Positions 1-9,622 of a stretch of DNA of 64,000 nucleotides are shown here, piece by piece. A program made the translations under genes and the position numbers. The DNA comes from Amanita rubescens (lineage: Eukaryota > Basidiomycota > Agaricomycetes > Agaricales > Amanitaceae), in contig WION01000020.1 in assembly GCA_015039365.1 (NCBI GenBank), forward strand, positions 1-64,000, read 5' to 3'. Each line of letters starts with the position of its first letter. Positions within the stretch are counted from its first letter, which is position 1. The notes under the pieces are model-generated. The model was not told where the DNA came from. It was given only the letters and a program-made list of their open reading frames with translations, and did no database searches.

Positions 1-1666
1 TTAAGAGACGGCTCCTTCTGCAACCGCCTTGTTGCTGCGAGAAATTTTAAGTTAAGTCAACAACTCTCTGAACTTGAAGTCACGTACAGATATCGATCGG
101 GCCTGAGGATTTGGATGTCTCGCTCTTTGAAGTGTCCATCCAGTCTTGAGAAGAGGTAGTCTGATGTGGCAAAGCCACCAACGAGACATATCGCCTAGTA
201 CAAAGTGAAATTGGAAACTTGGACACATCGGGTAAAGGACGATTACCTTGATGGTAGTTCTGGATTTTGAACATTGGTCTTCAATCGTCTCAATGATGGC
301 CTTTACAGAGGGGTCGAAGAAGCTCGCTACTTTCTCCCTAAATCACGTAGCGTAGCATCAAGCGCTGAGGCAAAAGTTATCAAAGTACTTGCCCGCTGAG
401 TTTTAAACCACCCGCTTTAATATTGAGATCAGGATCGTTATCGCTTCCTTTTCCGAACTTGATAAATGAAGGCTTGGAAGAGTTCCTAAAACTTGTCTTG
501 GTTGTCTTATCGAAAAACCTTTTCATCGTCGCTATCTCTTCAGGGCCTCCAAACTTTGATCCATGTAAATAGCCTAGAGTCAAGTAGATAAGAGCGAATA
601 TAGCAAATAAAGAGCAGCAATCACTTTTCAGGTATTGTTCAGCACGTCCTGTGACAAACGTCGACCCCTGGAGAAGACCTGCAGTAGACGGTTAGCTACA
701 GATGTACTCTTCCACATCGAGAACGTACATTCAGCTGCCGAGATCTCTTTCAAAGATCTGTCTGATGCACGGGTATAGGTGCTAATATCAATGGTTCCAC
801 CGCCACAATCAACGACCATCACTCCATCGTCCAACTATCACATTTGTCAATCAGTAGGAGTAAAATGATAATTGCTTTACGCACCAAGCGTTCCAATACT
901 GTTGGGATGTTGTTCAAGCAATAATGCAGACTAGCCTCGCCTTCAGTGACGAAGCTGACTTGATCCAACGCCTCCGCTTCGTTCTTCACTAGACCGCAGA
1001 GATAGCCGCATTCCGCATCTCGATTGCTGTCTCCCTTCCCACCCATTCGGATGGCTGAGAATAAAGTTTATATCATCTTTTACCGAGTTCCACATATCGT
1101 CCTTGGCGTTCTTGGATATACCGTTTCGTTGCGTCGAATAGATAGCGAAGAACATCAGAATAGATGGCAATGGCGGTTTTGCCCCTCGGAAGTGGGGGCA
1201 GGTCTCCCGCGTGAATCCTTGCTCGGCGGCCAGCGAGGGGGACGAAGATGCAATTTAAACCTTTGGAATCCGTTGAGTGCTGCGGAAACCGGAAAAGATG
1301 CTTTACTGTACCATTCTGATCTAACCATACCCGGGCTTCGAATAGTTCTGGATTTGTATCTGGATCTGTTTCCGATCCAACTGCGACGACTGTTCCGTCT
1401 TCATCATAGCAAACTACGCTGGGAATTTTCGAGTCGCCCGCAACCTTTTGTTGTCCGGAAACCTGCCAAGTAACGAGTAAGACGGAAAACACTACCACAG
1501 CATGTTAATAAGATTCGTACTGAGTTACTCCGCGAATTTCGGGAGATTGGCCAGGGTCCAAAATCGAGTACGAAGCGCCGCTGAACGTCGTGCCAACGTC
1601 AAAGGCCACGACAAGCTTCCTCCTAGTTCCGGTGTATGGCTTCCGATGAACGGTGGATGTGGACAT
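1..1666 (-). pseudogene. HSPA12-type Hsp70-like ATPase, frame-shifted, runs to the window edge
   Basis: Actin/Hsp70-fold nucleotide-binding protein of the fungal HSPA12-like group. Starting at the ATG at 1666, the sequence shows phosphate-1 (VAFDVGTTFSGASY), the HPNGW segment, VSFVTEGEAS, phosphate-2 (VVDCGGGTIDIS, near 780-830) and the adenosine motif (LVGGFATSDYLF, near 160-190). Introns are about 50 nt; the one with donor GTACGT just after the EISAAEC stretch gives a good join. Near 1010-1025 the frame must shift twice by -1 within 30 bases to keep the family sequence (QQS, then MRNAAISA, then LVKNEAEAL). Both shifts look like loss of one G from a G run. A further in-frame stop lies at positions 1-3, where the family continues. 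This is probably a pseudogene, though assembly error in G runs is possible. It is the nearest relative in the window of the two Hsp70-like genes at 4759 and 9623. Confidence 0.75.
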
Positions 1667-2354
1667 GTTGATTGGCTGGAAGTGGGGTCGAAGTTTCAGA
1701 GCTGAGAACGCGCAGTTGCCTGGTCAGCCCGCATCATATATATGAAAAGACAGATTACTCACCAAAGTCGCAGCAATAGTACAAGCGTGCTTTCAACGTG
1801 CCTTCAAGATGGATCTAACGCAGTTGATAAGGACGCTCGTAAAGGGGGGCAGTGTTTTAACACGAGAATGTCCGAATTCATCGCTATCACAGAACCACCG
1901 AATTTGTTCACCCTCGTGCAAGACACATGATTCATGCTGCGCATATAGAAACCCGGAATGCCGTATAGAAGCCAGATTAGGGAGCGCTGATAGTATATGC
2001 AAGGTGATTGCGTCTATGTTTGAACGCGTTGTAATAGGAATGCGTGGTAGTACATGATGCTGCGTCGTGTCGATCGTGATGAACTGTGACGAGGGCCCAG
2101 GGGACAGATTCCCATTCTCAACTTTGCATTCAAGAAAGTGTACTGCGCAAAGCGGCGATGTTTGCAATGAGAGGTTTAGATGTCATCCGATCACAGCTTG
2201 GAGTCAACTCCCACAGCATTCTGGCGGAGATTGTCGGCTGCAGCGCGTTGACTACTACAAGTACACAGCTATCTACGATGAAGAGGGCTACCGATACTGA
2301 TATAACATACTTGGGCATATGGTACACTAATGAATGAATGAGGGAGGTCCTAAA
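1667..2354. other. Spacer between the broken Hsp70-like gene and the first coiled-coil gene
   Basis: No gene can be supported here. A minus-strand open frame of 124 codons (1793-2167) has mixed composition but no motif I recognise and no clear partner exons. A TATATATA run near 1736-1743 lies about 75 bases upstream of the Hsp70-like start at 1666 and could be its TATA element. Confidence 0.4.
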
Positions 2355-4305
2355 TCAGAGCGCTTGTTCCAAGATACGCCTCGTCTCGGGGTCAAACGCG
2401 CTGGCGAGGATAACCTTGGGTTTGATGATAGAGGTGTCGCCTTTGCGGACAGTCGAAAGCCTCTTCAGACCCAAGTCCGTTGTCGCGGCAACGGATCCGG
2501 CGTATAAATCATCGTCGCTATCGCTGTACGAGTTCTCCATGGTCCTAATATCAAATATCTCTCCTGCTTGTACGAGGACGACCTCCAAAGATTCACCAGT
2601 GGCGTCCTCGAAGATTGAGTTGTTTATATGCAATGCTGGGCCTACAATCATGGGACACCTCTCCTCGAGAAGTTCGGTGACCCACTCCGTTGAGTTGGGC
2701 GGCAAACCGATGAATGAGAGCAAGGACATGATGTGTTCTGACATATATTGCGCCATCGATGTTTTCGTGCTTTCATTCTGCCTGAATTGAGCATGCGTAA
2801 CGGATCGCCACTTGTTGGCGTTAGTCAAATCCTCTGCAGATGAATCAGTCCTATATTCAAAAAAAAAGAAGAGAGCGCCACTCACCGGTCGCCTGGATGC
2901 TAGTGAATAACGTGGATAGGAAATCGCTGTAGTTCCACATGCCGGGGCACCAAGACTGGGTGATCTTGGCACAGCAGAAGTTCATGCACATTTGCAGCGC
3001 TACTTGAACGATGAGAGGGTCAAGGTCGGCAGCCGTGGAGGTTTTGACCTTCAACACCTCCGTCATCTCTTTGCCCAACATTTTCACTACGCGAGCTTCT
3101 TCTGCCGCCGCTCGAGTCGTAACGATGGCCCTGGATCGACTTTGACCTCGCGATTCCAATAGATCAGCTAAGCATGCCGCTGCTTGATAGACCTCCGAGT
3201 TGAGAATGTCGAGAAGCGTTACGAGTTCTTGTTCAACGGATTTGCCCGTCTTGGCGACGCCGTGGCTTAGGAAACGCTTAACATGGTTCGGAGAGTCGTA
3301 AACCTGGGACTTGAGGTCTTTGACCTCGTCTGACTGTCGTTGCAATTGGGTTTTGAGCAGGCTGTTCTGGTCCTCGAGATATTCTGAATGATTCATCAGT
3401 TCGCGAACCTGCATCGCGCCCGCCTGCTGCTCGTTCTCGAGGACGGTAAGCCGCTCTTGAAGTGTCTTCTCCTTTTCGTCTTGGTGACGAATATGCTGCT
3501 CCAGTTTCTCTCGTTCGTGCGTCCTGATGTTTTCCTGTCGAGCCCGCTCGGCCTCTCGAGCTCTTTCCTCTCTGATCCTAGCAGCAGACTCGTAGTTCTC
3601 TCGCATGCGACGTTCATTCTCCTCGCGTTTTCTCTTCTCCTCCTTTCTCCTTCGCTCATCTTCTTCTATCCTCTTGCGTTCTTCTTCCTCCCTCGCTTTA
3701 CGTTCCTCCTCTTCTCTCCTCTTACGCTCCTCTTCTTCCCTCTTTCTGCGGTTCTCCTCCTCTTCTCTCTTTCTGCGGTCCTCCTCCCGCCTTCGTTCTT
3801 CCTCGGCTCTCTTGCGATCCTCGTTCCTCCTTTCTTCCGCCCTACGTCGTTCTTCCTCGGCTCTCTTGCGATCCTCGTTCCTCCTTTCTTCCGCCCTACG
3901 TCGTTCTTCCTCTTCCCTCTTCTGGCGCTCTACCTCCTCCCTTTTTCGTTCCTCCTCCCCCTCCCGCGCCTCACGAGCCATCCTTTCCTCCTCAGCCTTT
4001 GATGGACGAGTCTTCACCCTCCCATCAACGCCGACATCCGTCCATTCCTGGTCAATATCGGTACGGTTTTCCGTCTTTGGGACGATGGTATAAGACGGTT
4101 CTTCAACCAGGACCGTATTATCGCCTATGATTCGGGAAGAAGAGGAAGATTCGTTTGAGTCTGAGCCAAACGAATCATTGCTTTTCCTCGGAGCTCTGAG
4201 TGCATCTTGGGTTATCCTGCTCGTTGCATGAACTGGGTGAGCAGCCGTAGTGGCGCGACGGCTTTTCCCCAGGATACCAAGCATGGTAAACGGAGAGGCC
4301 ATCAT
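2355..4305 (-). CDS. Coiled-coil protein partnered with an Hsp70-like gene
   Basis: Two exons (4305-2886 and 2833-2355) encode about 630 residues. The N-terminal 100 residues are Ser-rich and low complexity. Residues about 105-290 are an extreme Glu/Arg/Lys coiled coil built from variants of EERKRREEE. A further heptad region runs to about 330. A globular C-terminal domain then follows, with LNSEVYQAAACLADLL, a Cys/Met-rich helix, and a tail ending DLGL...IIKPKVILASA. The same C-terminal domain, with an intron at the same place, is in the gene at 7326-9404. Its own start is 453 bp from, and divergent to, the Hsp70-like gene at 4759. I know of no function. The pairing suggests it works with the Hsp70-like ATPase, perhaps as scaffold or substrate adaptor (inference). 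Coiled-coil length varies by an 18-residue tandem duplication. Confidence 0.85.
3794..3901. repeat. Perfect 54-bp tandem duplication in coiled-coil coding sequence
   Basis: Two identical 54-bp units (3794-3847 and 3848-3901) lie head to tail, followed by the first bases of a third. They encode an in-frame 18-residue block of the coiled coil (RRAEERRNEDRKRAEEE). Perfect identity points to a recent slippage or unequal-exchange event, and 18 residues is not a multiple of the 7-residue heptad. Confidence 0.9.
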
Positions 4306-4758
4306 GAATGCTGCGCTCTAGAATGATGGGGCAGTAGACGTGTGAGTTTAATGTATGAGCGCTTTATTGGTGGCACAGGAATAACCCACGCCCTTTCCTC
4401 GTTCCCCGACGGCTGTGTTAGAGCGCGTCACGAGTTTGACTGCGGATTTGGGGTGAAAAAACGGGGTTGTGCATCGAACTTTAGATCTTCCTGTCTATAT
4501 CGGGTAATGTATGTTGACAAAGACATTCTCACGCCTTTTTCGCCACCAGATCGGGAATGCAACGTTACCGTCGTCAAGACCGAGTCTGGGCGCAAGCTCA
4601 CATGCAGATCACACGCGATCAACTGCATTTCGTTCCAGTCTGGCCCTGGCATTGAATCGGACATCTTTCTATTCTTGGCCATAATTGGATTACACGCATG
4701 CGAATGTCTCGTGTTACTCTGATCTTTACCTAGAACAGCACAAATAACCGTTGTATGC
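4306..4758. promoter_or_regulatory. Shared divergent promoter region of the first coiled-coil/Hsp70-like pair
   Basis: The 453 bp between two divergent starts hold no coding sequence I can support and must contain both promoters. No convincing TATA box was seen on either side. A shared promoter would favour co-expression of the pair (inference). Confidence 0.5.
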
Positions 4759-7246
4759 ATGTCGCGCAGAGGTTCAAAGGGTTCAAAGGGTTCAACTCGA
4801 CTAAACGCCAGAATTGTACTAGGTTTTGACATTGGAACCGCGTATAGTGGTATTTCCTACAGGTAAGTAAGCGCCCATTGCCCAGAAAGAGGAAGTTCTG
4901 AGACTGAATCCGTCGTTCCAGTCTCTTGGATCCACGTGTTCCCGGAAGTGAAACGGTGAAAAGAGTGAACGAGTAAGTCCAACGTGACAGAATTCCAGAA
5001 GTTGTTGAACGCTGGTGCGATCAGTTTCGATGCTCAAGAAGATAGCAGCAGTACTAGGACCCCGAGTGTAATCTATTACAATTCACTTGGTGCATGGCGG
5101 TCCGCAGGCGATGCTGCGCTGACAAGGGGAGTCGAACTTCAGGCATCTGACCGGGGATGGATCAAAGTCGAACGGTGAGTAAAAGGAATATTCGTTCAGT
5201 CGATCCTCCAAGCTAAACGTAGAATATCAAGTATGAAGCTATACTTGCACCATGGCGATTCGGAGACGGTACACCTCCCTGATCTCCCCGCCGGTTTAAG
5301 TGTCGTGGACATATTGTCGGATTACTTGGAATATTTGCATGACACGGCCAAGGTGTTCATCAAGGCACAGCACGATATTGATCTTGACGACCTTAAGGGC
5401 CGAATTCATTACGTTCTGCCTCTTCCGAATGGATGGGATAACTTGCAGCATCAGCAGGTTCGAAGGGCTGCGGCGCTTGCCGGTCTTATCGAGACCGAAC
5501 GCTCTCCTGAACTTATTCTGGTCACGGATGGAGAGGCAGTGCTTCATTATTGTGCTCACAGAAATGACTTCAAGTTTCCTGTAAGTAACGTGAATGAATG
5601 TTGGTGATCCGTTAATACGTGCCCCTTATTAGGATGAAGATGGTGTCCTCTTTGTTTCTACAGGTTTGTTATTAGCTTGTAATCCAAGTTTTTCAATTCA
5701 GAGCATATGTCAGGAGCAGCAATTACGAATTTCAGCGCATATTCCAAGACATCTGAGAGACGGCTTTTCAAAGAAATTATCGCTGCTCAGAGTTTGGTGA
5801 TTGCCAGCCGCAATTAAAACTGTACTTACGTCGTGATCAGGCGTTACCTCCGGGTCATTACTTGTAACGGATGAAGCCCGGGCCTTCATAAAATGTGGGT
5901 CTCCTCCGACCCTGTCTCATAGATGACCTCTTATCGCTAGTTTTAGATTGGTTTCGTGATTGTCGCTTCAGTGATGATTCGGACTTCATTGCTGACAGAT
6001 TTGATAAAACCGCCAAGTTACGCTTTGATAACGATGCAATACATTACAACATCCAATTTGGCTCGCCCAGGGACAATGACCCAGATCTAAGAGTGCATGG
6101 AGGGGCGCTTGAACTTGATGGGTACGTTGCATTTAATATCGAATGGCCCTGAGCTTATGAGGTTAAGGACGTCAGATTGCAGGGTTCTTCGGGCCGCATG
6201 TAGACAAAATCATCCTGATAATAAATGAAATCAGAAACTTGCTGAATGGTTTGAAGAACATTCAGGTAGAGGCTGTCCGTCGTTCTCATGTTCGTTTTCT
6301 GATGTAGCCTACAGTCAATCGTTCTTGTTGGTGGCTTCGGAGAAAGTCACTGGTTATTTAACATCCTAAGGACAACTTTCGAAGATTGTCTCATCTATCG
6401 CCCTGAAAACGACGGGTACGCTTCCTGTTTACTAAAACGTGTTCGATTTTGTTCATGAAAGACCTAAGGTTGAACGCTGTCGCCGATGGCGCCATTCATT
6501 TCTATCTGTACCACTATGTAACATCGCGTATTACTCGATATACTTATGGGATCAAGTCCAGCATCCGATTTGATGAATCCAATACGGAGCATCAGCGCCG
6601 AGCGTCATCAAAGCAGGAACAATATGACGGCACCATGGTATTGCCGAACGCATTTGACATCATTCTGCCCAGGGTACGCGTGGCCCTAAATTATAATCCG
6701 CGGTAACTTTAAACCAATCTCTAGAACACACCAGTACGAGAGACGAAGGAATACAAAAGGAGATATCATATTAAAAGCTTAAGCCGTCAAGGGTTGTACA
6801 AGCGTGATGTTCAGCTTCTATGTTACAAAGGAAGCTTACCGAACCCAAAATGGGTGGATCTTGAACCTGGTACTTCACATCTTTCGTTGCTGTTGTGAAT
6901 AGCTCACAGCCTATTGCTAGAACTGTTTGACCCGGTGGAAGTGGTAGAAGCAGATATGACGGCCATAGCCAGATCTCTAACACCCATGAAAGGCCCGGGA
7001 AACAGGCCGTACTTCGCCCTCAAGCATGATGTGATACTAAGTTTTGGTGCCTCCGGAATCAGCGCTCGGACAGAAGTGCATGCGCAGATCGGTTGGTCCA
7101 TGACTGTGAGTTTACCTCGCACCGATCTCCTTCCGACTGCCAACTTACGTGCTGTCAAACAGAAAAACTACAGAACACGGCCAACGACGTTAAATGTACC
7201 ATTACACGAAAACTATGGCTCGCAATCTGTAAGATTCGCTGAATGA
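4759..7246 (+). CDS. HSPA12-type Hsp70-like protein with degenerate ATPase motif
   Basis: Multi-exon Hsp70-like protein. The ATG at 4759 opens a basic lead and then phosphate-1 (VLGFDIGTAYSGISY), split by the first intron at 4863 exactly as in the gene at 9623. Later exons give TPSVIYYNSLG, the PLPNGWDNLQ segment, LILVTDGEAVLHYC, GSLLVTDEARAFI, and the adenosine motif LVGGFGESHWLF near 6315-6350. The second phosphate motif is badly altered: VSTGAAITNFSAYS replaces VDAGGGTIDISAYA, so the Asp and two Gly expected to bind ATP/Mg are lost. The join near 4973-4990 is also odd (see findings). ATP hydrolysis is unlikely. It may be a pseudo-ATPase or an early pseudogene. The C-terminal end is uncertain; the last exon aligns poorly with the family terminus. 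Confidence 0.75.
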
Positions 7247-7325
7247 ATGCATGTAAATTGTAATCGTATTATCGCCCCTCGTCTCGAAAAATACCAAGTA
7301 TTGGCCCGTACCGGATGTTTGGACC

Positions 7326-9404
7326 TTAAACGTTCGCAGTTTTGCGGAGCCCTTCTAGGGCCGAAACTAGCACCACCTTTGGCTTCAGAATCGTCGCGTT
7401 CTCCCTTCGTTCCGTGCCCGCGTTGCCTGGTGTAACAATCTTCTCGGACTGAAGGCCCAATTCTAGGGTACATAGCACAGGGCCTTCCTTCCCTTCTTCG
7501 TAAGCATCAATCGCGGAGTCGGGGTGGAACCACTCTTCGGACGGGATACCATGTGCACACAAATCTGCAGATGTTATCCCTTTCCCGATGACTTGCTGAA
7601 CTTCAATGGCTTTTTTCGCGATGATATCGATTCTCTCCTCGAATTGAGGTGGTGTAGGAACGTGTGGCCCGCGCGCAGCCCAGCCGATGGCGATAAGCAA
7701 ATCGCGCAAAACCAGTTTCAGGAACTCGGTGCTTTTGACTCGAATGTTGTTCTCACCCCCTGCTTCTATATAAGTACGCGCCAACGCCCTCCATCGACCC
7801 GCAATGGCTTGTCCCGCTAAGAGAGGGATAGTAAGGAAGACGTTTAAACGTTTTGGAAGATGCTCACATGATGATCGTATTGAATTGTATATGTTTTCAA
7901 CGTTGGAACGGGACTCCCAGGCGGGTGGGTTCCATTCCTTGATCACACGAGCGCACGCGTTGATTAAGCCTGCCTGCAGAACAATCTGGGATAGCGTCTG
8001 GTCGAAACGTATCTGTTTATCGGTTATGTCAAGCAACAGAACGGATTGTAACCGCGGGCCAATGTACGGTTTGACCTCGTTCAACGCTCTTTTCAGCTCG
8101 GCTTGGTCGGCTTGGTCATCCTTGGATCCTTTTCGCTGCGTCAAAGAATCGGCGATGTGGGCAGATACCTGTTGAACTTCTGCATTCAGCAACTCTATCA
8201 TTTTGGAAACCTCCGTCACAGAAATGCTGTCTGCCTTTCCGAGGAAGGCTTGCGCGCTAGAAAGTTCTGCCGTCCTCTCCTTTAACAGTTGATCCAACTG
8301 ATCGCGTTCCCCCTGGGCACGGGCCAACTGGGCCTTTAACTCATCTATCGCTGCCGCCTGCTCCGATTTCTCGTCCAAGAGGGCACGAATTTGTTGCTCG
8401 GTTTCTTGCCGATATCTTCCGTGAGGATAACGACGCTGTGAGTCAGATGGACGGTGCCCTTCAGGATGATGTTGGGAATCGGAGTGACGATGCCGATAAT
8501 ATCGCCCTCGATATTGCCCATGTCGCCCATGAGAATGATGTTGTGAGCTAGAGGGACGGCGATCTTCAATTTCTCTGCGTTCACCCTCCTCGTCCCTGCC
8601 GCCGTCTTCCCCAATGTCCTCCTGTGGAGCTCCGCCTCCGTGGTCGAGGCGATGGGAGTCTGGGCGACTACCACCGGTTCGTTGAGGATCGGGAGGAGCG
8701 TCAATCGGTTGCATTCTGCCATCGTCCCTATCCTCTTCCTGTGGATCTCCACGCCTCTGGTCAAGGTGATGGGAGTCTGGGTGACTGCGGCTGGTTCGTT
8801 GAGGATTGGACCTGTCATTCTGTCGCATTCTGTCATCGTTCCTAGCCTCCTCTTGTGGATCCCCGGGCCTCTGATCAGGATGGTTGGAGCTGCTGTTGGT
8901 CCGTTGAGGATTGGACCTATTATTCTGTCGTAATCTATCATCGTTCCTATCCTCCTCCTGTGGATCTCCGCGCCTCTGATCGTGACGATGAGGGAAGCCC
9001 AGGTGATTGCCGATGGTCCGTTGAAAATTGGTCCTATTACTATCCCGCGGTCTACTATCTCGCGTTTCGCGAATCTCTTTTTCTGTCTCTCGTTTATTTT
9101 CCCCGTCCCTTTCTTTGTCAGGACGACGGGTATCGGCAGTACGATTTCGGTCATCCGCCAGATCGCTCTGCCCGTGGTTTGTCTTCTCGGGCGATGCTCT
9201 CGAACTATGCTCTGTGTCATGCTTCACAGTCGGGTCTGCAGGAGGCGATGCTCTCGCCCGACTTTTTGGGCCGGATGAGCGTTGTGGCAGGGAAATTCTC
9301 ACCGCGCCGCCTGCAACATTCTCCCTTCCAGGACTCGCCCTCTCGGTTGTATCGGTTGGCCTCGACTTGGTCGAATCCATTGGGGCATTTTGGTCCGCGC
9401 TCAT
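7326..9404 (-). CDS. Coiled-coil protein partnered with an Hsp70-like gene, second copy
   Basis: About 675 residues from the ATG at 9404. An upstream in-frame ATG at 9614 would nearly touch the next gene, so the shorter start is preferred. Residues 1-120 are Ser/Arg/Asp-rich and disordered. Residues 124-270 are four degenerate repeats of a 35-40-residue unit (DPQEEDRNDDR...NPQRT). A His/Arg-rich stretch follows, then a coiled coil (about 333-385), then the C-terminal domain shared with the gene at 2355: LNAEVQQVSAHIADSL, LSQIVLQAGLINACARVIKEW, and a tail with VLCTLELGL...ILKPKVVLVSA. A 51-nt intron (7817-7867) is in frame but matches the intron position of the paralogue and has GTGAGC...TTAG ends, so it is probably spliced. 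Divergent to the Hsp70-like gene at 9623. Function unknown. Confidence 0.85.
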   Translation of the reverse strand: MSADQNAPMDSTKSRPTDTTERASPGRENVAGGAVRISLPQRSSGPKSRARASPPADPTVKHDTEHSSRASPEKTNHGQSDLADDRNRTADTRRPDKERDGENKRETEKEIRETRDSRPRDSNRTNFQRTIGNHLGFPHRHDQRRGDPQEEDRNDDRLRQNNRSNPQRTNSSSNHPDQRPGDPQEEARNDDRMRQNDRSNPQRTSRSHPDSHHLDQRRGDPQEEDRDDGRMQPIDAPPDPQRTGGSRPDSHRLDHGGGAPQEDIGEDGGRDEEGERREIEDRRPSSSQHHSHGRHGQYRGRYYRHRHSDSQHHPEGHRPSDSQRRYPHGRYRQETEQQIRALLDEKSEQAAAIDELKAQLARAQGERDQLDQLLKERTAELSSAQAFLGKADSISVTEVSKMIELLNAEVQQVSAHIADSLTQRKGSKDDQADQAELKRALNEVKPYIGPRLQSVLLLDITDKQIRFDQTLSQIVLQAGLINACARVIKEWNPPAWESRSNVENIYNSIRSSCEHLPKRLNVFLTIPLLAGQAIAGRWRALARTYIEAGGENNIRVKSTEFLKLVLRDLLIAIGWAARGPHVPTPPQFEERIDIIAKKAIEVQQVIGKGITSADLCAHGIPSEEWFHPDSAIDAYEEGKEGPVLCTLELGLQSEKIVTPGNAGTERRENATILKPKVVLVSALEGLRKTANV
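8595..9035. repeat. Four degenerate coding repeats of about 110-120 bp
   Basis: The protein repeat is a charged 35-40-residue unit: DQRRGDPQEEDRNDD, then a Gln/Asn/Arg stretch, then NPQRT and a His/Asp/Ser spacer. Repeat count and spacing differ from the paralogue at 2355, whose coiled coil is Glu/Arg-rich instead. The N-terminal half of these partner proteins therefore evolves by repeat turnover while the C-terminal domain is kept. Confidence 0.8.
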
Positions 9405-9622
9405 GAGTGATAATGAGGAGGCGCTGAGCCCGCAGTAAGGAAAGTCAGGTTCGCCGCCTGCTGCGCACAGAACCGATGGTATGGAACGTTCATATCTAAT
9501 TATGTTGGGGAAGCTTCTACCGGAACGTGTATAACGCATGTTTTCCTTTTTGACCTTACCCTGTGAGAATACTTTTGTGCCCATTAAGGCACTGCCACAC
9601 AATCTTCCACTCATACGTATCC
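9405..9622. promoter_or_regulatory. Shared divergent promoter region of the second pair
   Basis: Only 218 bp separate the two divergent starts, about half the spacing of the first pair. Both promoters must lie here or reach into the genes. Confidence 0.5.

Noticed and set aside
1793..2167. 124-codon minus-strand open frame between the first two genes
   Set aside because: No motif, no paralogue in the window and no clear flanking exons, so it was not called as a gene.
3388..4002. Long plus-strand open frame with Leu/Phe/Ser-rich, membrane-like translation
   Set aside because: It is the antisense of the Glu/Arg coiled-coil codons; the hydrophobic look is an effect of the complementary strand.
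8345..9220. Minus-strand frame of 291 codons overlapping the repeat region
   Set aside because: It is a shifted frame over the coding repeats of the gene at 7326-9404, which has paralogue support in its own frame.
9405..9614. Upstream start for the coiled-coil partner gene at ATG 9614
   Set aside because: It would leave only 8 bp to the next gene's start and add sequence with no counterpart in the paralogue. ATG 9404 is preferred.
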